Source of the DNA: JBBDRX01 sp040905245
GTDB taxonomy: Bacteria > Bacteroidota > Rhodothermia > Balneolales > Balneolaceae
Direction: 5' to 3'
NCBI GenBank assembly: GCA_040905245.1
Contig: JBBDRX010000010.1
Coordinates: forward strand, 1 to 11,821
DNA length: 11,821 nucleotides
This document shows, one piece after another, positions 5,662 through 11,821 of the stretch (positions within the stretch are counted from its first letter, which is position 1; every line of letters begins with the position of its first letter). Below the pieces are notes generated by a model. The model had not been told where the DNA came from. It was given only the letters and a program-made list of their open reading frames with translations, and made no database searches. The position numbers were made by a program, and so were the translations under genes.

Positions 5662-7398
5662 ATGAAGAATCAAATAATTATCCACTCTGCCGGCAAGCAG
5701 ACCCGGATTGCTCTGATCGAGCATGGGGAGCTGGCCCAACTTTTTATCGAATCCGAGGATAACCAGCGTACTGTAGGAAATATCTATGTAGCACGCGTTC
5801 ACAAGGTTATGAGCGGTATTCGCGCCGCATTTATCGACGTCGGAATGGAGAAGGACGCTTTCCTGCACTTCTCCGACGCGGGTGACCATCTCGGAGATTA
5901 CGTCCGTATGCTGAATGGCGGTGAAAGTCTGGGCAAGGATGCGCGCAAGGACCTGGACAATTTCGACAAACTTTCCAACCACGACAAACAGATTCTTGCC
6001 GGGAAAATTTTAAGCCCGGGTCAACGAATTCTCGTTCAGATCGTCAAAGAGCCAATTGGAAGCAAGGGGCCGAGAGTCTCAACGGATATTACCATTGCCG
6101 GCCGTTTTCTGGTTTTGATCCCGATGGGCGAGTACATTGCCGTTTCCAAGAAAATAAGCCACCACAAGGAGCGGAAGCGGCTCAAGGGAGTCGTCGGATC
6201 CATGCTGCCGGAAGGCTTCGGTGTCATTATCCGGACAGTTGCCAAGGGGCAGGATCAGCAGGCGCTGGAAGACGATCTCCGCAATGTTCTCAAAAAGTGG
6301 GAGAAGATTGTCACGAAACTGGAAACAGAAAAACCACCCACACTTCTCTACAAAGATCTTGATATGACGGAGAGCCTGGTCCGGGATCTCTTTGCCAAGA
6401 ATTACGACCGGGTACTGATAGACGACTACCAGCTCTACAAGTCCATCAAAAGCTACGTCTCCCAGATCGCTCCCAAAATGCTCCCGAATGTGCAACTCTA
6501 CAAGGAAAAGGAGCATATTTTTGACCATGCAAATGTCTCGGAAGATGTGAATTCCATTTTTAGCCCCCGGGTCCGTATGCCTTCCGGCGGATATCTGATT
6601 TTTGAACAGACCGAAGCGATGTATGTCGTTGACGTAAATTCCGGCCCCTATGCCGCCAAGCAGAAACAGGAAGACAACTCTCTGAAAACCAACCTGGAAG
6701 CCGCACGCGAAATTGCCAAGCAGCTTCGATTGAGGGATATCGGTGGCATTATCGTTGTGGATTTTATCGATCAGCGCGACGACAAGAACCGCAAAAAGAT
6801 CTATGACGAACTGAAAAAGGAGTTCAAAAAAGACCAGGCCAAAACCAACGTGATCGGAATGAGCGATTTCGGGCTTGTTCAGATCACCCGGCAGCGAATT
6901 CGGCCCAGTGTGGTCAATTCGGTATCCAAGGTCTGTCCCATGTGTGGAGGCAGTGGATCGGTCGTCACACGTGATACAATTGTAACGGATATTGCCGGAT
7001 GGCTCAGCAAACTCAAGACCACAACGGACTTTCGAGCTGTTGAAATCTACATCAACCCTTTTCTGAAGTCCTATCTGACCAAAGGGTTGTTTAGCATCAA
7101 TACAAGATGGATGTTTCGCTACCGGCTTCGAATCACTATGATTGCAGACGAAACGATCTCTCTGAACGAATTCAAAGTGACGCTCGCCGGTTCCGACGTC
7201 GACATCACTGATACCGTAATCCGCGGGGAAAGCCTGGACGAAATCCTCTCCGATGCAGAATTACAGGAAACCGACAGCAGCTTTTCCCGAAGAGAAAATC
7301 TGGATATCTATTCCAGGGATGAACAAGGTGGCAAGGGGCGTTCGGCCCGGCCTGGAAGAGGGTCCGGAAAGAAAGAACGTGAAAAAATGCACACCTAA
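5662..7398 (+). CDS. rng: Ribonuclease G/E family endoribonuclease
   Basis: A 578-residue endoribonuclease that cuts single-stranded AU-rich RNA in rRNA maturation and mRNA decay. Order of parts: N-terminal RNase H-like strands (IIIHSAGKQTRIALIE), an S1 RNA-binding region (about 36-135) that carries a lysine/aspartate-rich insert (GESLGKDARKDLDNF) as seen in RNase G/E, the 5'-phosphate sensor region with IIRT (Arg191, Thr192), the metal-binding aspartates Asp324 in VVDVNSG and Asp367 in VVDFID, and the Zn-link CPMCGG (Cys425, Cys428), which holds the dimer. The last 40 residues are basic and glycine/arginine-rich, not the long scaffold of RNase E, so RNase G is the better name. The ATG at 5662 begins at the conserved strand; a TTG at 5650 is the only other start before the in-frame TGA at 5524. 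No Shine-Dalgarno is well placed. hslV follows after 25 bases. Confidence 0.95.
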   Translation: MKNQIIIHSAGKQTRIALIEHGELAQLFIESEDNQRTVGNIYVARVHKVMSGIRAAFIDVGMEKDAFLHFSDAGDHLGDYVRMLNGGESLGKDARKDLDNFDKLSNHDKQILAGKILSPGQRILVQIVKEPIGSKGPRVSTDITIAGRFLVLIPMGEYIAVSKKISHHKERKRLKGVVGSMLPEGFGVIIRTVAKGQDQQALEDDLRNVLKKWEKIVTKLETEKPPTLLYKDLDMTESLVRDLFAKNYDRVLIDDYQLYKSIKSYVSQIAPKMLPNVQLYKEKEHIFDHANVSEDVNSIFSPRVRMPSGGYLIFEQTEAMYVVDVNSGPYAAKQKQEDNSLKTNLEAAREIAKQLRLRDIGGIIVVDFIDQRDDKNRKKIYDELKKEFKKDQAKTNVIGMSDFGLVQITRQRIRPSVVNSVSKVCPMCGGSGSVVTRDTIVTDIAGWLSKLKTTTDFRAVEIYINPFLKSYLTKGLFSINTRWMFRYRLRITMIADETISLNEFKVTLAGSDVDITDTVIRGESLDEILSDAELQETDSSFSRRENLDIYSRDEQGGKGRSARPGRGSGKKEREKMHT

Positions 7399-7423
7399 TC
7401 TTATCAGCAGCAGGTTTATTACA

Positions 7424-7978
7424 ATGCACGATTTATCCACGCTTCATGCGACAACCGTTCTGGGAGTGATCCATAATGGAGAGTGTGCCATCGGCAGCGA
7501 CGGCCAGGCGACACTCGACAAAACTGTAATGAAGGCTACGGTAAAAAAGGTTCGGAAACTCCAGAACGGACAGATCCTCGCCGGATTTGCCGGCTCCACA
7601 GCAGACGCCTTTACCCTCTTCGAAAAGTTCGAAGAGAAACTGTCTGCCTACAACGGAAATCTGGAACGGGCTGCCGTCGAGCTGGCCAAAGAGTGGCGGA
7701 AGGACAAGTTTTTGCAAAAGCTGCAAGCACTTCTGGCCGTTATGGACGGGAATACCTCTTTGATTATTTCCGGCCAGGGAGATGTGATTGAACCGGACGA
7801 CCAGATACTGGCCATTGGAAGTGGCGGAATGTATGCTCTGGCAGCAGCCCGGGCACTTAAACAGAACGCCTCTTCCCTGTCGGCCAGAGAGATCGTCAAT
7901 CAGTCCCTCCAAATTGCCGCAGGAATCGACATTTACACCAATGAGCATTTGACAATTCTGGAAATTGACAAGAGTTAA
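7424..7978 (+). CDS. hslV: ATP-dependent protease subunit HslV
   Basis: Proteolytic core of the HslUV (ClpQY) protease, two stacked hexameric rings in the cytoplasm, related to the proteasome beta subunit. The protein is 184 residues; the chain after a nine-residue propeptide begins with the catalytic N-terminal threonine, Thr10 in HATTVLGV, which must be exposed by removal of the propeptide. Family landmarks follow: GSDGQATLDKTVMK, KKVRKL, and the AGFAGSTADAFTL loop. Near the C-terminus AAGIDIYTNEHLTILEI is also typical. The ATG at 7424 is chosen over an in-frame ATG at 7253, which lies inside rng and would add 57 residues of rng-antiphase sequence. AGG at 7412-7414 is a possible ribosome site. 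Its stop is one base from the hslU ATG, so the two subunits are translated together. Confidence 0.97.
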   Translation: MHDLSTLHATTVLGVIHNGECAIGSDGQATLDKTVMKATVKKVRKLQNGQILAGFAGSTADAFTLFEKFEEKLSAYNGNLERAAVELAKEWRKDKFLQKLQALLAVMDGNTSLIISGQGDVIEPDDQILAIGSGGMYALAAARALKQNASSLSAREIVNQSLQIAAGIDIYTNEHLTILEIDKS

Positions 7979-7979
7979 C

Positions 7980-9404
7980 ATGAACCCCATTGCAGAGAAG
8001 AATTTGACCCCCGGCCAGATCGTAGAAGCACTCGACCGGTATATCATTGGGCAGCGGGACGCCAAAAGATCCGTAGCGATCTCCCTCAGAAATCGCTGGA
8101 GACGGCTTCACGCCGACCCCGAGATCCGGGAAGAAATTATTCCGAACAATATTCTTATGATTGGACCGACCGGGGTTGGCAAGACAGAAATCGCCCGGCG
8201 CCTGGCAAAACTGGCCCACGCCCCGTTCATCAAAGTGGAAGCCTCGAAGTTTACAGAGGTGGGATATGTCGGCCGGGATGTGGAATCGATGATCCGGGAT
8301 CTGGTCGATATTTCGGTGAATATGGTCAAACAGGAAATGCAGGAGCGAGTCCGTGAAAAAGCCGAAAAACGAGTAGAAGAACGTATTCTCGATATACTGA
8401 TCCCGCCTGTACGATCGAACCGAAATTCTTCTGCCGCAGGAAGTGAGTCGGATTTTGACCCGCAGGAAGCAAGTGACCAGGAGCTCAAAGCAAGTGACCA
8501 GGAGCTCAATGAACGTACCCGTGAAAAATTCCGGGAAAAGCTGAAGCGAGGCGATCTTGAAGACCGGAACATCGAAATTGAAGTCAGTCCCCGAAACAAA
8601 CCGACGATGCAGCTCTTCGGCCCACAGGGAATGGAAGAGATGGGGCTGAACCTTCAGGATATGCTCGGCAACCTGACCAAGGCCAATAAAAGGGTCAAGC
8701 GAAGTCTGCCAATTCAGGAAGCGCGGGAAATTCTGCTGGAAGAGGAGGCGGAAAAGCTGATCGATCATGAAGCGGCGACCCAGGAAGCTCTGGACCGTGT
8801 GCAGAACCAGGGGATTGTTTTTATCGATGAGATCGACAAAGTGGCCGACTCCGGAAGCTCTCAAGGAAAAGGGAGTGGAGATGTGAGCCGACAGGGGGTT
8901 CAACGCGATCTGCTTCCCATTGTTGAAGGGAGCAACGTCACCACCCGGTATGGAATGGTCCGTACCGACCACATCCTGTTCATCGGCTCCGGTGCCTTCC
9001 ACATGTCCAAACCTTCCGATCTGATTCCCGAGATGCAAGGACGTTTTCCGATCCGGGTCGAATTGGATTCCCTGACCGAAAAGGACTTTTACGACATACT
9101 GACTAAACCTAAAAACGCGTTGACAAGACAGTACCAGGCCATGCTGGCCTCTGAAGGAGTCGAAATCGAGTTTGAGGAGGAAGCGATTCGCGCCATTGCC
9201 GGGATCGCCGCACAGGTAAACGAACAGGTGGAAAACATCGGTGCCAGGCGATTACATACGATTCTCTCTTCACTGCTGGAGGAGTTGTTATTCGCTATCC
9301 CAGACGATATCAAAAGTGGAAAAATCACCATTGACAAAGAGTATGTGGAGAAACAACTTAATGAATTGGCTACAGACAAGGATCTGAGCCACTATATTCT
9401 GTAG
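7980..9404 (+). CDS. hslU: ATP-dependent protease ATPase subunit HslU
   Basis: AAA+ unfoldase that feeds substrates to HslV. At 474 residues it is about 30 longer than E. coli HslU, with the extra length in the I (intermediate) domain. Seen in order: YIIGQ near the N-terminus, Walker A GPTGVGKTE at 62-70, the pore loop GYVGRD at 95-100, the variable charged I domain (about 105-240), Walker B IVFIDEID at 279-286, the sensor-1 region ILFIGSGAF (most relatives have Ala where this has Gly), the arginine finger region QGRFPIR (Arg355), sensor-2 GARRLHT, and the C-terminal tail LSHYIL, which inserts into pockets of HslV. The ATG at 7980 is preferred to a TTG at 7965 that would overlap hslV. A perfect 21-bp tandem repeat lies in the I domain (see separate entry). 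After the stop at 9404 there is only a weak GAAC/GTTC hairpin (9411-9436) without a T-tract. Confidence 0.97.
   Translation: MNPIAEKNLTPGQIVEALDRYIIGQRDAKRSVAISLRNRWRRLHADPEIREEIIPNNILMIGPTGVGKTEIARRLAKLAHAPFIKVEASKFTEVGYVGRDVESMIRDLVDISVNMVKQEMQERVREKAEKRVEERILDILIPPVRSNRNSSAAGSESDFDPQEASDQELKASDQELNERTREKFREKLKRGDLEDRNIEIEVSPRNKPTMQLFGPQGMEEMGLNLQDMLGNLTKANKRVKRSLPIQEAREILLEEEAEKLIDHEAATQEALDRVQNQGIVFIDEIDKVADSGSSQGKGSGDVSRQGVQRDLLPIVEGSNVTTRYGMVRTDHILFIGSGAFHMSKPSDLIPEMQGRFPIRVELDSLTEKDFYDILTKPKNALTRQYQAMLASEGVEIEFEEEAIRAIAGIAAQVNEQVENIGARRLHTILSSLLEELLFAIPDDIKSGKITIDKEYVEKQLNELATDKDLSHYIL
8469..8510 (+). repeat. In-frame 21-bp tandem duplication inside hslU
   Basis: Two adjacent copies, 8469-8489 and 8490-8510, differ only in the last base. 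They encode ASDQELK followed by ASDQELN, at residues about 164-177 of HslU in the variable I domain. The near-identity at DNA level suggests a recent duplication by slippage; the reading frame is kept. Confidence 0.95.
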
Positions 9405-9500
9405 TAAAAAGAACGTTCAGAAAGAGATCTCTGTTCATACAAAATGATTTCCAGACAGGCCCGTTATCGTATTAGAGTCTATTGGCAATTACCGGCCGAC

Positions 9501-9528
9501 TTGGGTATTTTCAGATTGTGCCGATAAT
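9501..9528 (+). promoter_or_regulatory. Candidate promoter for the ctp transcript
   Basis: TTGGGT at 9501-9506 and GATAAT at 9523-9528 are separated by 16 bases, a sigma-70-like pair with a good -10 (five of six) and a weak -35. It lies 16 bases before the small upstream ORF and 54 before the ctp ATG. The rest of the gap 9405-9500 shows nothing I can name. Confidence 0.3.
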
Positions 9529-9543
9529 AATCGAAGAGAGGAA

Positions 9544-9585
9544 ATGAATAGAAGGCAACCCGGGATTACAAAACAGATTGGATGA
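9544..9585 (+). CDS. Putative 13-residue leader ORF coupled to ctp
   Basis: ATG at 9544 preceded directly by AGAGGAA (9537-9543), then 12 sense codons giving MNRRQPGITKQIG and a TGA at 9583-9585. That TGA overlaps the ctp ATG (9582-9584) as ATGA, the classic arrangement for translational coupling. The ctp start itself has no clear Shine-Dalgarno. The peptide has no recognisable family, is slightly basic and shows no run of one amino acid that would suggest attenuation by charged-tRNA supply. The spacing between AGGA and ATG is very short (one base), which weakens the case. Confidence 0.35.
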   Translation: MNRRQPGITKQIG

Positions 9586-11507
9586 GTGTAAAAAAGTTTA
9601 TCGCCCCAAACCTCGCTGTTCTTGTGATACTTTCGTTTGTCTGGCTGGCGGGTATTGACCGCGTCTATGTCGACAACAACCATCACGAGAACCTTTCAAA
9701 ATATCTTCAGGTTCAACAGCGAATTGTAGACAACTACGTTTCAAAGACCCATATCAATGTGCTCTTCCGTAATAGTATGACGGGATTTACCGAAGCTCTG
9801 AACGGTGACCAGTATGAATCGACTGTGGAGATCTCTGGCACTCCGGCAGACACACTCTTCAATAATCTGAATCTGAGTAACTACCGCGATGCTTTCAGCC
9901 GGTTCGAAGAAGCCTATCTCTATATTGCCAACAACTATCCCGACCGGGATATGGATCTGCTGACCGAAAAAGCAATACAGGGGATGCTTACTACACTGGA
10001 TCCCCACTCCGTCTACATCAAGCCGGAAGACAGCAAACAGATGCAGGAAGATTTCGAGGGTCGTTTCCAGGGGATCGGCATCCAGTTCAATATTATCAGT
10101 GATACCATTACCGTGATTACGGCTATCTCCGGTGGCCCAAGTGATCATCTCGGAATCCTTTCCGGCGACCGCATCGTCGCCATTGAAGACAGCAGTGCCA
10201 TCGGCCTCTCTATCGATGACGTGATCAACAAACTCCGGGGGCCGAAGGGAACGGAAGTTCGTGTAACCATCAAACGTCCGAGAACCAGCACACCACTCAA
10301 CTTCACCATTGAACGGGACGACATACCGCTCACCACACTGGATACGCAGTATATGCTGGACGAGCGAACAGGCTATATCAAAATCAACCGGTTTGCCGCT
10401 ACCACCCATGATGAGTTCATAAGTGCCGTTCATGAACTTATGGGTAAGGGAATGGAACGGATCGTGGTCGATTTCCGGAATAATCCCGGCGGTTATCTGA
10501 GCCAGGCCATTGCAGTTGCGGAAGAGTTTTTTCCACGAGGCACCAAGCTGGTCTCCACAAAGAGCCGACACTCCCGTTTTACATCGGAAATTCGCTCCAG
10601 AAAGCACGGGATTCTGAAAGACATGCCAGTCATTGCCCTGGTCAACGAAGGCTCTGCATCGGCCAGTGAAATTGTATCAGGGGCTATTCAGGATCACGAC
10701 CGCGGACTCATTGTCGGCCGAAGAACCTTCGGAAAAGGGCTGGTCCAGCAGCAGTATGAACTGATCGACGAGAGCAATATTCGCGTAACCATCTCCCAGT
10801 ACCACACTCCCTCCGGGCGGCTCATTCAAAAGCCGTATGAGAAAGGACGCGAAGAGTATGCATATGAGATCTACTCTCGTGATTCTGCCATGGACGATGC
10901 CAAAAGCTTTATCGGGCATCTGCCCGACTCACTGGTCTACAAAACGCGTGCAGGGCGGGATGTATATGGTGGTGGTGGAATTGTACCCGACTACATTGTA
11001 CAGGAAGATACCACACTCACGCTGGATGTATTCAACTTCATGCTGGCCAACCGGATCGATTTTGACTATGTGAGACAGTTTCTGGACGAAAATGGTGAGA
11101 AATTCCGAAAGAATTGGGAGGCAGACTTTCGTCAATACCGGGAAAACTACCGCTGGTCGGACAGCCAGGAACATCGGTTTGTCGAAATGCTCATCGAGAA
11201 CGGTCTTGTACTGGACGACAGCCTGGAAGAACCGGTCATCGAAGACGACACACTGAAGATTTCAACAGAAGAGCTGAACAAAAGCCTCTGGATGGCCGAG
11301 GGACGAGTCAAAGCAGAAATTGCCCGGCAAATCTGGGGAATGGAATATTTCTACCCGGTCATCAATGACTATTTCAACGACATCCTTACCGAAGCCATGA
11401 ATCTTTGGGGAGAAGTCTCCAGGCTGGAAAGCCTGGCTGCTAACAGCAACAATTACCGGCCGGCAGACAGCTCCTCGAATCAGCCGCGCTCAATACGCGA
11501 AAACTGA
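9582..11507 (+). CDS. Carboxy-terminal processing protease, S41 family
   Basis: A 641-residue S41 (CtpA/Prc-type) serine protease with the active site predicted outside the cytoplasmic membrane. Residues 8-24 form an N-terminal signal anchor. Then come a helical region, the phrase AIQGMLTTLDPHSVYI (132-146), a PDZ domain (about 158-232, GIGIQFN to VRVTIKRP) that binds substrate C-termini, and the catalytic core with FRNNPGGYL (298-306) and NEGSASASEI. The Ser/Lys dyad is Ser360 and Lys385 (TFGKG), with Gln389, and the 25-residue spacing is exactly that of the family. IVPD at 467-470 closes the core. The final 160 residues are charged and mostly helical in pattern, longer than in B. subtilis CtpB, and of unknown role. 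Residues 38-74 may be a second copy of the 105-140 segment. The gene is likely monocistronic, converging on rsmE. Confidence 0.95.
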   Translation: MSVKKFIAPNLAVLVILSFVWLAGIDRVYVDNNHHENLSKYLQVQQRIVDNYVSKTHINVLFRNSMTGFTEALNGDQYESTVEISGTPADTLFNNLNLSNYRDAFSRFEEAYLYIANNYPDRDMDLLTEKAIQGMLTTLDPHSVYIKPEDSKQMQEDFEGRFQGIGIQFNIISDTITVITAISGGPSDHLGILSGDRIVAIEDSSAIGLSIDDVINKLRGPKGTEVRVTIKRPRTSTPLNFTIERDDIPLTTLDTQYMLDERTGYIKINRFAATTHDEFISAVHELMGKGMERIVVDFRNNPGGYLSQAIAVAEEFFPRGTKLVSTKSRHSRFTSEIRSRKHGILKDMPVIALVNEGSASASEIVSGAIQDHDRGLIVGRRTFGKGLVQQQYELIDESNIRVTISQYHTPSGRLIQKPYEKGREEYAYEIYSRDSAMDDAKSFIGHLPDSLVYKTRAGRDVYGGGGIVPDYIVQEDTTLTLDVFNFMLANRIDFDYVRQFLDENGEKFRKNWEADFRQYRENYRWSDSQEHRFVEMLIENGLVLDDSLEEPVIEDDTLKISTEELNKSLWMAEGRVKAEIARQIWGMEYFYPVINDYFNDILTEAMNLWGEVSRLESLAANSNNYRPADSSSNQPRSIREN

Positions 11508-11535
11508 CCTCCACGGTTTCAGTCGTTACAACCTG

Positions 11536-11550
11536 CAGAACGGAGTTCTG
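11536..11550 (+). other. Small perfect hairpin after ctp
   Basis: CAGAAC-GGA-GTTCTG forms a six-pair stem with a three-base loop 28 bases after the ctp stop. No T-tract follows, so it is not a standard intrinsic terminator; it may protect the mRNA 3' end or assist factor-dependent termination. Confidence 0.3.
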
Positions 11551-11590
11551 AGTCCACGGTGGCCCCGGCTATCCTGGATTTTACTTCCAA

Positions 11591-11618
11591 AATGGTGTGA
11601 AGGTGGCCGGACACCATT
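11591..11618 (-). terminator. Terminator candidate for rsmE
   Basis: AATGGTGT (11591-11598) pairs perfectly with ACACCATT (11611-11618) around a 12-base GC-rich loop. On the minus strand the stem begins eight bases past the rsmE stop and is followed by a short run of T (CATTTTGG). The tract is short, so confidence is moderate to low. It separates the convergent ctp and rsmE genes. Confidence 0.4.
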
Positions 11619-11625
11619 CCATTCA

Positions 11626-11821
11626 TTACTCCAGAAACAGAGAGGCAAGAGCCACGACGGCGGTCTCGGTGCGAAGCCTGTGCCTTCCCAGTGAAAAACG
11701 TTCGGCTCCGGCCCGGTCCAGAATTTCGCGTTCTCTGTCAGAGAACCCTCCCTCCGGCCCTACTACTAAGAGCAGTTTCTGATGGCGATTCCAGACCCTC
11801 CGGCCGGCCGAACCCGGCTCC
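11626..11821 (-). CDS. rsmE: 16S rRNA (uracil1498-N3)-methyltransferase RsmE, C-terminal fragment
   Basis: The last 64 residues of a SPOUT-class methyltransferase that methylates N3 of U1498 in 16S rRNA using S-adenosylmethionine. The gene enters from the right edge on the minus strand and ends with TAA at 11626-11628. The visible part contains the cofactor-binding signature LLLVVGPEGGFSDRE, then SLGRHRLRTETAVVALASL, which together form the trefoil knot and are diagnostic of the family: VGPEGG, then the LG...LR.ETA segment. The N-terminal PUA-like RNA-binding domain lies outside the window. It converges on ctp, with 118 bases between the stops that hold the two hairpins described. Confidence 0.93.
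   Translation of the reverse strand, partial: EPGSAGRRVWNRHQKLLLVVGPEGGFSDREREILDRAGAERFSLGRHRLRTETAVVALASLFLE

Noticed and set aside
5385..5762. 125-codon plus-strand frame across the rng leader
   Set aside because: Its last third overlaps the conserved rng N-terminus in another frame, and the product is cysteine/proline-rich without any pattern of a folded protein.
7253..7423. Longer hslV start inside rng
   Set aside because: It would bury the catalytic N-terminal threonine behind about 66 residues; the ATG at 7424 leaves the usual short propeptide.
7896..9038. 380-codon open frame on the minus strand opposite hslU
   Set aside because: It lies wholly opposite a textbook hslV/hslU pair, has the composition expected from reading a conserved gene backwards, and shows no family motif or ribosome site.
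1..11821. Mobile element, phage remnant, defence system or CRISPR array
   Set aside because: No transposase, integrase, terminal inverted repeats, regularly spaced repeats or defence-gene motifs were seen; the genes are housekeeping and show no composition shift.

Overview
The window is an ordinary chromosomal stretch of a free-living bacterium. Every complete gene recognised is intact, and I see no insertion sequence, integrase, CRISPR array, tRNA or rRNA. The gene set (single-Cys ArsC/Spx-like protein, DUF3108 protein, dut, murA preceded by a tiny winged-helix gene, RNase G, hslVU, long S41 protease, rsmE), the mostly weak Shine-Dalgarno sites and the moderate GC point to the Bacteroidota/Rhodothermota side of the tree, perhaps Balneolales. 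That placement is inference from gene content and protein flavour, not a database match.

Layout. Positions 1-2962 are read on the minus strand: an ArsC/Spx-family protein, an exported DUF3108 protein, dUTPase, and after an 87-base gap an MFS exporter that runs off the left edge. The first three overlap each other and look like one operon. A 152-base divergent intergenic region (2963-3114) separates this from a plus-strand series: a lipoprotein of unknown function, an 85-residue winged-helix protein, and murA (GTG start with a good Shine-Dalgarno). A 372-base non-coding leader (5290-5661) then precedes a compact operon of rng (RNase G), hslV and hslU. A 177-base gap holding a promoter candidate and a 13-codon upstream ORF leads to a 641-residue carboxy-terminal processing protease. 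At the right edge the 3' end of rsmE comes in convergently on the minus strand.

Together the genes cover nucleotide-pool hygiene (dut), peptidoglycan precursor synthesis (murA), RNA processing and turnover (rng), cytoplasmic and envelope proteolysis (hslVU, ctp), rRNA modification (rsmE) and export (MFS). No new multi-gene system is evident. The items most worth a second look are small-scale: a leader ORF whose stop overlaps the ctp start, the long structured leader of rng, a perfect 21-bp tandem duplication inside hslU, a possible internal duplication at the N-terminus of the protease, and an out-of-frame overlap that appears to have given the DUF3108 protein its tail.
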